Shown: in pieces, positions 1-6,595 of the stretch
Layout of the letters: the number at the start of each line of letters is the position of its first letter
How positions within the stretch are numbered: the first letter of the stretch is position 1
IMG/VR virus record: IMGVR_UViG_3300049737_000047
Location: 1 to 24,986 of that record
From: a virus
Direction: 5' to 3' (one strand)
DNA length: 24,986 bases
Notes under the pieces: model-generated
The model's database searches: none
Told to the model about the DNA's origin: nothing
The model's input: the letters and a program-made list of their open reading frames with translations, nothing else
Translations under genes and position numbers: made by a program

Positions 1-752
1 GCTTTCCTACCATTAACTGTTGTCGGAACAGATGGGTTTTTAATATCATCATCTTTGATATTAGATGGATATACTGTGTTAAGATACTCAACAAGTCTTT
101 CAGTAGTATATCTTTTACTACCAAGAAACTCTGCCATAGTCTTGTAATTATCCATTTTTTCTTTTGCAATACCAAGTTGTTCTTTAACCATTGCTGGATT
201 AAACTCTCTTCTATGATTTACTTTTACCATAGAATCACTATCGGTACTCAAAGATAAAGTTAAAGTGTTATTACAAACAACCCTAATAGGTGTCATTCTA
301 ATATCAATAGACTTACCAAACTGATGTGGATTTGAAAACAACATATAGTTTTCTACCTCATCACCTTTGAATAATTCAAAACTTTGTTTAACTTTTGCAA
401 GAGCCCATACCATTTTACCGTCCATTAAAGAACCAGCAGTATGCATCTCTAAATCACCAGCTTCAACATACTCAGAAAAGAAATCAAACGCTTCTTTGTT
501 TTGAACTGGATTCCAGTTTTGTCCTACACTTGGTGCAAGAACTTTGTTATCAGAACTTCTAACTAATGCAAATGAACCAGTCTTTTGTTGTCCAGATGGG
601 TTATCTACATAAGTAGGTAGTTTTTGTACATACCAATCTAAACCAGATTGTTTTAACATCTCGTCAGTTGATAAATCGTGTGGAACTTTTGTTCCTAATC
701 CGTGCCAAGGCACTTCTCCAGCATATGCCATTGTCTCAACAGCTGCAACCAT
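1..752 (-). CDS. DUF932 phage/plasmid-like protein (partial, C-terminus outside window)
   Basis: I translated this open frame by hand from the ATG at 752; it stays open for 250 codons to the window edge, so the C-terminus is missing. The N-terminus, with AYAGEVPWHGLGTKV at residues 9-23, is the hallmark of the DUF932 (TIGR03299) phage/plasmid-like family, whose biochemical role is not known. Similar genes are frequent in marine myophages, sometimes as early-expressed genes. The start is supported by a good ribosome site (AAGGAG at about 764-759) and by a near-consensus sigma70 promoter just upstream at 802-829. The gene is the first of a separate minus-strand unit, isolated from the gp46/envelope cluster by a terminator. 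Family assignment is fairly sure; function is unknown. Confidence 0.8.
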   Translation of the reverse strand, partial: MVAAVETMAYAGEVPWHGLGTKVPHDLSTDEMLKQSGLDWYVQKLPTYVDNPSGQQKTGSFALVRSSDNKVLAPSVGQNWNPVQNKEAFDFFSEYVEAGDLEMHTAGSLMDGKMVWALAKVKQSFELFKGDEVENYMLFSNPHQFGKSIDIRMTPIRVVCNNTLTLSLSTDSDSMVKVNHRREFNPAMVKEQLGIAKEKMDNYKTMAEFLGSKRYTTERLVEYLNTVYPSNIKDDDIKNPSVPTTVNGRK

Positions 753-801
753 AATATACTCCTTTTTTAATTGTTATTATGTTATTTGTTATCATAACTA
801 T

Positions 802-829
802 ATTATACTTGTTTTTGGAACAATGTCAA
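802..829 (-). promoter_or_regulatory. Sigma70-like promoter for the DUF932 gene
   Basis: Read on the minus strand, TTGACA (829-824), a 16-base spacer and TATAAT (807-802) match the bacterial housekeeping consensus at every position. The -10 box ends 50 bases before the ATG at 752, leaving room for a leader with a clear ribosome site. A consensus host-type promoter suggests expression by unmodified host polymerase, probably early in infection; the timing is inference. Confidence 0.8.
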
Positions 830-929
830 CCCCTTTTTGTATTTTTTTGATATTTTATTTGTGAATATACTTTATATTTTTTATACAGAATACTATATAA
901 AGATATAGACCAAGCCATAGGGGATTCAA

Positions 930-998
930 ATGAATTTATTTACGATTACAGTGTCAGTATTCACAATATTAATGAGTATAGGAATGGGAATCAACTAA
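930..998 (+). CDS. Tiny hydrophobic peptide (22 aa), plus strand
   Basis: A short frame starting at ATG 930 encodes MNLFTITVSVFTILMSIGMG followed by Ile-Asn and a TAA stop. It is almost wholly hydrophobic and long enough for one membrane pass. A purine-rich AGGGGA lies about 7 bases before the ATG, and a strong hairpin terminator begins three bases after the stop, as expected for a small monocistronic unit. Only weak AT-rich promoter candidates are visible upstream (for example TTGTGA at 859 and TATACA at 882). It is one of only two plus-strand genes I support here. I recognise no family. It could be a membrane-active peptide, or the region could act as a small RNA; the peptide call rests on start, ribosome site and terminator layout only. 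Confidence 0.4.
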   Translation: MNLFTITVSVFTILMSIGMGIN

Positions 999-1000
999 AA

Positions 1001-1028
1001 AAAAAGGGAACACGAAGTTCCCTTTTTC
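1001..1028. terminator. Bidirectional intrinsic terminator
   Basis: GGGAAC (1006-1011) and GTTCCC (1017-1022) form a stem around a 5-base loop, extended by AAAAA/TTTTT on both sides. Read on the plus strand the stem is followed by a T run; read on the minus strand it is followed by nine T. It therefore can end transcription from both directions, closing the 22-residue ORF on the plus strand and the long gp46-to-1029 unit on the minus strand. Confidence 0.85.
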
Positions 1029-1082
1029 TTATACTATATAAGGTAATAGCAAATACCCTACAATACCTATTGCAATCCACAT
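1029..1082 (-). CDS. Tiny hydrophobic peptide (17 aa), minus strand
   Basis: A short frame from ATG 1082 to TAA 1031-1029 encodes MWIAIGIVGYLLLPYIV, a nearly pure membrane segment. A GGAG ribosome site falls in the last codons of the preceding 17-kDa-like gene (stop at 1087), 5 to 9 bases before the ATG, so translation would be coupled to that gene. The bidirectional terminator follows directly, so this would be the last cistron of the envelope cassette. No family recognised. A toxin- or holin-like membrane peptide is imaginable, but nothing beyond hydrophobicity and layout supports a function. Peptides this short may be chance frames. Confidence 0.35.
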   Translation of the reverse strand: MWIAIGIVGYLLLPYIV

Positions 1083-1086
1083 ATTT

Positions 1087-1407
1087 TTACTCCATATGTA
1101 CGACTACCCATTGTCCAAACTCTCTGCAAGCCATTCCTACACGATTAGTTCCAGTAATAAACTTTTTACATCTTTTACTTTCTATATCGTGTATTTCTTC
1201 AGTTCGGTCAATATGTTGACCGACTTGACCACCAATGAATAATCCTAGTAGTCCACTAGCCGCAAGTGCATATGGGTCAGAAACATTTAACTGTTTTGCA
1301 CCCACTACACCTAGAAATGCACCAACACCTTCAAATAATCCCTTTTTAGGTTGACTAAATGCAGTTGTTGATGCAAACAGAAAAATTAAGACAATAAATA
1401 ATCTCAT
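1087..1407 (-). CDS. 17-kDa surface-antigen-like protein with glycine zipper
   Basis: A 106-residue protein. Residues 1-18 are an export signal (MRLFIVLIFLFASTTAFS). Residues 52-63 (GLLGLFIGGQVG) are a glycine-zipper membrane segment, and the C-terminal part (GMACREFGQWVVV) resembles the end of the Rickettsia 17-kDa surface antigen family, where a TACRQ...G.W motif is typical. I chose the ATG at 1407 because it overlaps the stop of the preceding LPP20-like gene as TAATG and starts the signal peptide directly; an ATG at 1422 would add five polar residues. It is part of a run of four exported proteins after gp46. An outer-membrane or periplasmic role is inferred. The usual lipobox cysteine of this family is not seen. 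Confidence 0.65.
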   Translation of the reverse strand: MRLFIVLIFLFASTTAFSQPKKGLFEGVGAFLGVVGAKQLNVSDPYALAASGLLGLFIGGQVGQHIDRTEEIHDIESKRCKKFITGTNRVGMACREFGQWVVVHME

Positions 1408-2114
1408 TACTCTGTCATCCATTTATCAGGCCCATATGAGGGAACTGTTCTGATGTGTCTATTATTATCACCCAAGTCATCCAATTCTTTTTCTATATTA
1501 GATAAAGATTGTACTTCGTCTTGGTTTAAAGATTTGTCAACACTTCTTTCTAATTCTTTAAATGCATTATTAGAACGAAGTTTTGCATATACAGCTCTGT
1601 CTTTTCTCATTCTATTCATAAGTATTTTTATAGCTTCTTCATCAGAATATTCTAATAATACAAATGAACGATATTGAGTTCCAGCAGGATATACTTCCAT
1701 ATCTTTAATTTTATAACCAGCAACATCTACTGATGCAATTACATTTTTAGATACTCTTTCTAATTCATTTAATACTTGAGAATCTAAATCCGTAGTACCA
1801 GTTTTTGCAATAAATTGTTTGGTCATACTATTAAGTTTACCATTTATTCTATCTGCAAGAACTGTTTTAGCGTTCATAGTTGCAATATCAACAGATAATT
1901 GTAAATCTGGTGCGATTGCAGTTCCAGATGAGTAAATCATTTTTTCATCTTCTGGAAGTTCTTTGAACCAATTTGGTATAACACTAGATGTACTTTCAAC
2001 TTTCTGTATTTGTTGTTGAATCTCTGGTGTTTCAACCAAAGGGTCAACATCTACTTTTGTTGCACAAGAACCTAGTGCGATGAGAGGCAAGATGCTAAAT
2101 AACTTCTTCTTCAT
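1407..2114 (-). CDS. LPP20-like lipoprotein (FlgP-type)
   Basis: A 235-residue predicted lipoprotein. The signal sequence ends in a lipobox-like LGSC with Cys17 as the lipid-attachment site. The central region (roughly residues 60-170), beginning SSGTAIAPDLQLSVDIAT and continuing with an alanine-rich helix, looks like the LPP20/FlgP lipoprotein domain; the C-terminus is charged. The start is supported by an excellent ribosome site (AGGAGGTGAT) ending about 5 bases before the ATG, inside the preceding gene, which overlaps by 20 bases. LPP20 relatives sit in outer-membrane assemblies of flagella and in Helicobacter, but SAR11 has no flagellum, so a direct flagellar role is unlikely if the host guess is right. 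The domain call is by eye; moderate confidence. Confidence 0.6.
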   Translation of the reverse strand: MKKKLFSILPLIALGSCATKVDVDPLVETPEIQQQIQKVESTSSVIPNWFKELPEDEKMIYSSGTAIAPDLQLSVDIATMNAKTVLADRINGKLNSMTKQFIAKTGTTDLDSQVLNELERVSKNVIASVDVAGYKIKDMEVYPAGTQYRSFVLLEYSDEEAIKILMNRMRKDRAVYAKLRSNNAFKELERSVDKSLNQDEVQSLSNIEKELDDLGDNNRHIRTVPSYGPDKWMTE

Positions 2115-2289
2115 AATTAATCACCTCCTCTTCATCAGAATTTTGTAGTTTCTCTTTTCCCCAACCAGATACATCTTTTATATCTTGGCCAAATCCAGAA
2201 ACAGTACCACAAGACTGTGTAAATATAAGTAGAGCAAAAACTCCACATAAAATTAAAACATTGGTTAAAATGCCTTTTCTTTTATTCAT
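2095..2289 (-). CDS. Entericidin-like small lipoprotein (64 aa)
   Basis: The sequence has a short basic N-terminus, a hydrophobic stretch (residues 9-23) and then TQSCGTVSGFGQDIKDVSGW. A cysteine followed by G-T-x-x-G-x-G-x-D-I is the pattern of entericidin EcnA/EcnB lipoproteins. The lipobox itself is imperfect, with Thr and Gln at -3 and -2 before Cys27. The acidic C-terminal tail (EEEVINYEEEVI) is unusual for entericidins and overlaps the start of the LPP20-like gene, whose strong ribosome site lies within it. Entericidin B was linked to bacteriolysis in E. coli, but most relatives are uncharacterised. It follows the 150-residue secreted protein by three bases. The family call is moderate and the function unknown. 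Confidence 0.55.
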   Translation of the reverse strand: MNKRKGILTNVLILCGVFALLIFTQSCGTVSGFGQDIKDVSGWGKEKLQNSDEEEVINYEEEVI

Positions 2290-2292
2290 ATA

Positions 2293-2745
2293 TCACCTAT
2301 TACATTGTTTAAGTTTAACTTCTTGTAATCCCAACCCTGGCATTACAACATTAAGTGTCTCTATTGTACACTCAATTCTTTGTTTTGTCAAGTCCCTAAC
2401 TTGACAATTTAAATTTTTTGTTGATTCTAATGTTTCTGGAACAAACTCTTGTAATAATCTTTCTTTTGCACGATTAACTGCATTTTGACAAGCTTCGTTT
2501 TCTGACATATCTGGTGTGAATATATAATCTTCTGAAGTGATATACCATTTACCTTGTACTTTTGCTTTAATTATTACTTTACATTTCTTTGTTTCTCTAA
2601 AATACTCTGTTACTGTTTTATCTTTAACTTCTAATGATTCTATTGTTCCTTGAATTGTAGATGTAGTTTGATTATCATATTCACAAGGGTTTGTTGCGAA
2701 AACAAATGATGGTAATAAACATAATACACTAATCTTTTTAATCAT
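2293..2745 (-). CDS. Secreted cysteine-rich protein (150 aa), unknown family
   Basis: Residues 1-17 form a clear export signal (MIKKISVLCLLPSFVFA). The mature part has six cysteines (21, 55, 86, 114, 126, 148), an even number compatible with disulphides in the periplasm. The segment around residues 81-105 (SENEACQNAVNRAKERLLQE) has the A-C-x-x-A-x-x-x-A-K pattern seen in FlgT/CsgG-like outer-membrane accessory proteins, but this is only a resemblance. The ATG overlaps the gp46 stop as ATGA, so the gene is probably translated from the gp46 message. It also contains an internal promoter for the genes that follow. No confident family; the exported location is well supported. Confidence 0.6.
   Translation of the reverse strand: MIKKISVLCLLPSFVFATNPCEYDNQTTSTIQGTIESLEVKDKTVTEYFRETKKCKVIIKAKVQGKWYITSEDYIFTPDMSENEACQNAVNRAKERLLQEFVPETLESTKNLNCQVRDLTKQRIECTIETLNVVMPGLGLQEVKLKQCNR
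2363..2391 (-). promoter_or_regulatory. Internal sigma70-like promoter for lipoprotein genes
   Basis: Inside the 150-residue secreted-protein gene, the minus strand has TTGACA (2391-2386), a 17-base spacer and TACAAT (2368-2363), differing from consensus at one base. The -10 lies about 75 bases upstream of the entericidin-like ATG at 2289. It could express the three lipoprotein or surface-protein genes independently of gp46. It may also be a chance match within coding DNA. Confidence 0.45.
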
Positions 2746-4448
2746 AATAATTTACTAAAGTTTCTTTGTTTTTCAAACTTTATCACACTTCTAAACTTAT
2801 CAAACATTGTATCTCCCTTATGACTTATGACAAATACATTTTGGTCAGCAAAAGTGTGCAATATTTTTAAGAAATCATCAGTACCAGTAGTATCTAAACT
2901 ACTATCAAAGATTTCATCTAGTATTAGTAAATTAGTGTTGGTTGAGTTTTTCATCTTTGCAACAGCTCTCCAAGTAAAGAGAAGTGCAAGGTCAATCCTC
3001 ATTTTTTCACCCTCACTAAAAGAAGAATAACTAAATTCATCTCTGTGTCTGGACTTAATAGTTTCATTAAAATTATTGTCCAGTTTAAAGTTAACATAAA
3101 AATCCATACTTGTCAAGTACCCATTGATTAATTTATTCATAATCGGTAAATACTTGTTTATTATCTTTGTTTTGATACCAGTATCCATTAATAGATTTCT
3201 TGCAACATCTACATAAAACTTATCTTCTCTTAGTTTAGTTATCTGTTCCTCTTGTATCTTACATCTTTCTGATAATCTAGTGAGTTTTGCTTTGTCTTCT
3301 TCAGATACTTCACCTTTTTTATAATTAGAAATATCTTTTTCAGTTGATATGATTAGTTTTTGCATATGTGTAATTGATGCACAAGACTTTGCAATCTCAA
3401 CTTCTTTTTCTCTTATTTGTTTTAATAACAACTCTACATCATTTAAAATAGTTTCCTTTGATTTAAGTTCTACTTTTAATTTTTCTATACCATCATTTAG
3501 TTCTTCTATTCTGTTATGTTTTTCTTCTATCTTTTTATTCTTTAGTTCAGACTCTATGTCTTGAGTACAAACTGGACAAGTTTCATTATTTTCAAAAAAC
3601 TCTTTTTGTCTTTTATTTTCATCTATACGATTAGAAAGTTTAGCTTCCATTTTATGATATTCACGAATACTATTTTTGATATCTTGTTTTTTAAAAACTT
3701 TAGGTTGTAGTTCTTTTACCTCTTCATTAAGAACATCAACTCTTTTACTTTCCTCTAGTTTTACAGATTCAGTTTCATTTACTAAAGATACTTTTTCTTC
3801 TATAAGTTTTACTTTATTCTTTTTTATATCCTCAATATATTTTGATTGTAAATCTATTTTTTCTTTAGAGAGTCTAAATTCATATTCTATTGATTTAAGT
3901 TCTTCAGAAACTTCTTTTACTTTATGTTTTAATAAGAAATTCATTAATGAGAATATCTTAATGTCTAATATATCCTCTACTACTTCTCTTCTATCTTTAC
4001 TTCTTAATTGCATAAAAGGAACAAATGTAGATGAGCCTAAGATTACAACTTGAGTAAATGAACGATAATTTAATTTAAGGATTTGTTGTTCTAATATCTT
4101 TTGTGTATCTAATGCATTTGCATCTTGATTCATCATACGACCATTACAATATATTTCAAATATATTTGGTTTCATACCACGAATAATTTTAAAGTTATTT
4201 TTTTGTATTACAAATTCTATCTCAACAATAGTTCCCCCTAAATTGATAGAGTTAATTAGTTGTGACTTACTCACAGTTCTAAATGGTTTATTGAATAGTA
4301 CAAAACATAGTGCATCAAGAACTGTTGATTTACCAGAACCATTTTCTCCGACTATGAGTGTTGTAGGGCTTCTATCTAATTCAACTTCTAAAAAATAATT
4401 ACCAGTAGATAATAAATTTTTCCATCTAACTTTCTTAAATATTATCAA
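2742..4448 (-). CDS. 46: Recombination exonuclease subunit gp46 (Rad50/SbcC-like ATPase)
   Basis: This 568-residue protein is close in length to T4 gp46 (560). It has a Walker A (GENGSGKST, residues 34-42), long charged coiled-coil arms on both sides of a zinc-hook motif CPVC (291-294), an ABC signature-like SFSEGEKMRIDLAL near residue 480, and a Walker B LLILDEIFDSSLD. With gp47 it forms the Mre11/Rad50-type complex that resects DNA ends for recombination-dependent replication and helps degrade host DNA. The ATG overlaps the stop of the Mom-like gene as ATGA. In T4 gp47 and gp46 lie close together; here seven genes lie between them. Identification is secure. Confidence 0.95.
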   Translation of the reverse strand: MIIFKKVRWKNLLSTGNYFLEVELDRSPTTLIVGENGSGKSTVLDALCFVLFNKPFRTVSKSQLINSINLGGTIVEIEFVIQKNNFKIIRGMKPNIFEIYCNGRMMNQDANALDTQKILEQQILKLNYRSFTQVVILGSSTFVPFMQLRSKDRREVVEDILDIKIFSLMNFLLKHKVKEVSEELKSIEYEFRLSKEKIDLQSKYIEDIKKNKVKLIEEKVSLVNETESVKLEESKRVDVLNEEVKELQPKVFKKQDIKNSIREYHKMEAKLSNRIDENKRQKEFFENNETCPVCTQDIESELKNKKIEEKHNRIEELNDGIEKLKVELKSKETILNDVELLLKQIREKEVEIAKSCASITHMQKLIISTEKDISNYKKGEVSEEDKAKLTRLSERCKIQEEQITKLREDKFYVDVARNLLMDTGIKTKIINKYLPIMNKLINGYLTSMDFYVNFKLDNNFNETIKSRHRDEFSYSSFSEGEKMRIDLALLFTWRAVAKMKNSTNTNLLILDEIFDSSLDTTGTDDFLKILHTFADQNVFVISHKGDTMFDKFRSVIKFEKQRNFSKLL

Positions 4449-5239
4449 ATGAATTCCTCCAAACTTGCTGTTCCATACTTATCTGCAACTTTATTTACAT
4501 TAGTAGAGTTATGTTTTACTTTACCACTATCTTGTTTGAACGGCATTACCTTTGTCAAAGTATATTTCTCGTCCTCTGGTTTTTTAACTTTCCATTCCAA
4601 GTCTTTATCTTTTGGATAGTCTAAATTCCAATTCATAGTAGATTTTTTAAGATACTTTCTATATGTTTTATTCATAGGATATATGTAACGAAACTGTTTA
4701 CCAAAAACTCTAGTAATTTTCATTTCTTTTAGTTGTTCGGAATTAGGTCTGTGTCCATACTTCATTCCATCATCATTTGGTAATTGTCCTTGTAATGTTC
4801 TTGGATGTACCTTTTCCCCATCTAAAATATAAACATCTGTCCAAACAAATCCACCATATAAAAAATTTGCAGATTGATAAACATATCCAGGCTTACCAAC
4901 AATACCATCTGCCCAAGTATAAAGATATTTTATATTGGATAAATTTTCTCGTATATAACTTAATGTTTTTGATAACATTTGAGATTCAGAATTACGAGGC
5001 ATATCTTCATCCATACACATTTTTCCTATTTCATAATAATCTTTTGTATCTAATTCTGGAAATATTTTTTGTATGGTATGTTTAGGTCTAGTTCCCCAAC
5101 CTAAAGTTATTACCCCAACTAACTTTTCATTTTGATAACAACCTAACCAATGTTTAGTTAGTCTAGGCATAACTGCACTATAATGTCTTTTTTGAACGAA
5201 AAGAGTTGCAACTTTCCAATCAATAGTCTTTATTATCAA
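4445..5239 (-). CDS. Mom-like DNA (adenine) modification protein
   Basis: A 264-residue protein that I place in the Mom family, whose phage Mu member converts adenine to an acetamido-type (methylcarbamoyl) base and so protects DNA from restriction. It shows the family layout: KRHYSAVMP (17-25), a strand-turn-strand LGCYQNEKLVGVITLG (32-47), DMPRNSES (79-86), YTWADG (107-112) and GYVYQSANFLYGG (118-130), resembling an acyltransferase fold. Mu Mom is similar in size (about 240). The only start that keeps the conserved N-terminus is TTG at 5239, within the last 20 bases of the preceding gene and without a visible ribosome site, so translation is probably coupled. The lysine-rich C-terminal third (from about residue 190) looks like a separate DNA-binding tail. 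The assignment is from motif memory, not a search. Confidence 0.65.
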   Translation of the reverse strand: MIIKTIDWKVATLFVQKRHYSAVMPRLTKHWLGCYQNEKLVGVITLGWGTRPKHTIQKIFPELDTKDYYEIGKMCMDEDMPRNSESQMLSKTLSYIRENLSNIKYLYTWADGIVGKPGYVYQSANFLYGGFVWTDVYILDGEKVHPRTLQGQLPNDDGMKYGHRPNSEQLKEMKITRVFGKQFRYIYPMNKTYRKYLKKSTMNWNLDYPKDKDLEWKVKKPEDEKYTLTKVMPFKQDSGKVKHNSTNVNKVADKYGTASLEEFI

Positions 5240-5459
5240 TCTTTAAATCACTTTCTGTTTCAATAACAACTCTTGCACCACAAGGTAGAATTGGTTTATC
5301 ATTACCACCATAAAATAATTTAGATGGGCCTAGTATTTCAACACTATGACAATAAGTATTTTTACGACCTTCTTTGATAGTAATTACTGCTTCATTTGTT
5401 CCGTGTTTTTTATTTGCACGAATCTTGTGTTGATTTATGTGTATGTATTTTTTAGTCAT
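5220..5459 (-). CDS. Small conserved phage protein (79 aa) upstream of mom-like gene
   Basis: The pattern KYIHINQHKIRANKKHGTNE at the N-terminus, HSVEILGPSKLFYGG in the middle and PCGARVVIETE near the end is one I recognise as a widespread small protein of phages and plasmids with no assigned function. It is rich in predicted beta strand and basic near the N-terminus. It overlaps the oxygenase-like gene before it by 8 bases and the TTG start of the Mom-like gene after it by 20. It is not like Com, the zinc-finger activator of Mu mom: only two cysteines are present (37 and 60). Real gene with high probability; role unknown. Confidence 0.65.
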   Translation of the reverse strand: MTKKYIHINQHKIRANKKHGTNEAVITIKEGRKNTYCHSVEILGPSKLFYGGNDKPILPCGARVVIETESDLKIDNKDY

Positions 5460-5973
5460 ATATGTAATCCATTGCGATTATTATTCTGTCTTCTTCTTCT
5501 AAAACTTCTTTAGGTAAATCTGGAGCTCTATGTGGAATACTTGCATCAAAAACTACAAGTGAATTTTGCACACCTTCTTTCATATCTCCAATACCTATAT
5601 AAGTTCCATACTTAGGATATTTATTTTGTGCATAATATATGATACTTAAATCTGGACTTTCGTTAGTGTCTGCTTTCTGGTGTGTGTGATACATATTAAT
5701 CGTTTCTTTAGATTGTTTCATACCCCAACACATCGTAAATGCACCAAATCCTATCTTGTTTAAGATAAACATATCATATATTGATTTGAAAAAATTATCC
5801 CAATGTTTATGTATTTTAACATATTTTCTGTGTATGTCAACCTTTGTTTGATATAAAGGTTTCATTTTATTTGGAGTAGGGTTATGTTTTAACTCATACT
5901 GTATATCTTTTACTATAAGAAGCCTATCTTCCTCTGATAATATATCATTTTTTGTTATAATCATTTTAGTCAT
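5452..5973 (-). CDS. Putative 2OG-Fe(II) oxygenase-like protein (173 aa)
   Basis: The second half has the double-stranded beta-helix signature: MYHTHQKAD with H96 and H98 as candidate iron ligands, LSIIYYAQN (109-117), GTYIGIGD, then SLVVFDASIPHRAPD with the distal H148, and DRIIIAMDY with R163 as candidate 2-oxoglutarate ligand. The His-x-His arrangement instead of His-x-Asp is seen in some phage oxygenase families. It overlaps the preceding oxygenase-like gene by 8 bases and the following 79-residue gene by 8. The substrate cannot be read from sequence; hydroxylation of protein or DNA-linked groups is possible. It could also be a non-catalytic cupin. Confidence 0.55.
   Translation of the reverse strand: MTKMIITKNDILSEEDRLLIVKDIQYELKHNPTPNKMKPLYQTKVDIHRKYVKIHKHWDNFFKSIYDMFILNKIGFGAFTMCWGMKQSKETINMYHTHQKADTNESPDLSIIYYAQNKYPKYGTYIGIGDMKEGVQNSLVVFDASIPHRAPDLPKEVLEEEDRIIIAMDYIYD
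5813..5840 (-). promoter_or_regulatory. Internal sigma70-like promoter upstream of orf79/mom-like/gp46
   Basis: On the minus strand within the 173-residue gene: TTGACA (5840-5835), a 16-base spacer and TAAAAT (5818-5813). It could drive the 79-residue gene, the Mom-like gene and gp46. As it lies in coding DNA of low GC, a chance match is possible. Confidence 0.35.
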
Positions 5974-6595
5974 TTACTATTAAATTCGTAACGATAGTTA
6001 TTCTCATTTCGTCATTATATGATTTATCTACTTGGTGTTCTAAGTAAGATGGTATAATTATCATATCATCTTCTGTTGTCAAAACAAAATGTTTTTCAGA
6101 AAATATTGAAAAGTCTACTTCATTTATTCTAGGTTTAAATTTAGGTTTAATATGATGCAAACTTTTAGCAAACATACTAGGATTTCTAAATGTGGTTGGT
6201 TTATGAACATCTTTATTAAACTTTATATAATGAATACAAGAATAGTCTGCAACTGGTAAATGATTATGTGGAGCCATATATTGAGAACCTTTAGTTGCAA
6301 CAATATTATCTAAACTATATTCAAACCTTTTAAATTTTAGTTGTTTAGTAAATTCAGTAAATGTATTATTGTAAACATCTGTTAGTTTATCTAAAACTGG
6401 TTTATCGTAATCATCATTGTCAAAATCAGCATATGAATGATGTATGTCACTATTACTATCAAACTTATTTCTATAACTATTTTTTTGGTAATTCTTTTCT
6501 ACAATATCAATTATACTTTGTTTATTATATAAGTTTGGGTCAATATGAAATTTGTAAATCATTGTTGGGAACAATGGTATGCTGTCAATCCTCAT
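5966..6595 (-). CDS. Putative 2OG-Fe(II) oxygenase (TIGR02466-like, 209 aa)
   Basis: The N-terminus SIPLFPTMIYKFHID is like that of the TIGR02466 group of putative oxygenases, which begin with a 'lFpTpi' motif. The core has MAPHNHLPVADYSCIHYIKF, with H110 and H112 as candidate iron ligands, then a long insert, and finally DMIIIPSYLEHQV with distal H187 and MRITIVTN with R198 for 2-oxoglutarate. The length is usual for the family. It overlaps its neighbours on both sides (11 and 8 bases) and so belongs to the operon between pstS and gp46. The substrate is unknown. Catalytic residues look complete for a His-x-His type enzyme. Confidence 0.65.
   Translation of the reverse strand: MRIDSIPLFPTMIYKFHIDPNLYNKQSIIDIVEKNYQKNSYRNKFDSNSDIHHSYADFDNDDYDKPVLDKLTDVYNNTFTEFTKQLKFKRFEYSLDNIVATKGSQYMAPHNHLPVADYSCIHYIKFNKDVHKPTTFRNPSMFAKSLHHIKPKFKPRINEVDFSIFSEKHFVLTTEDDMIIIPSYLEHQVDKSYNDEMRITIVTNLIVND

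Noticed and set aside
3094-3116. TTGACA with TAACTT-like box inside gp46
   Set aside because: Only the -35 matches well; the -10 has three of six bases and no gene start follows.
3676-4053. Plus-strand ORFs opposite gp46 and other genes (for example 3676-4053, 23853-24152)
   Set aside because: They are Ser/Phe-rich or low-complexity antisense shadows of well-identified genes, with no ribosome sites or family features.
5220-5459. orf79 as a Com-type activator of the Mom-like gene
   Set aside because: Com is a zinc-finger protein with four cysteines; this protein has two and a different pattern. Only the gene arrangement is similar.
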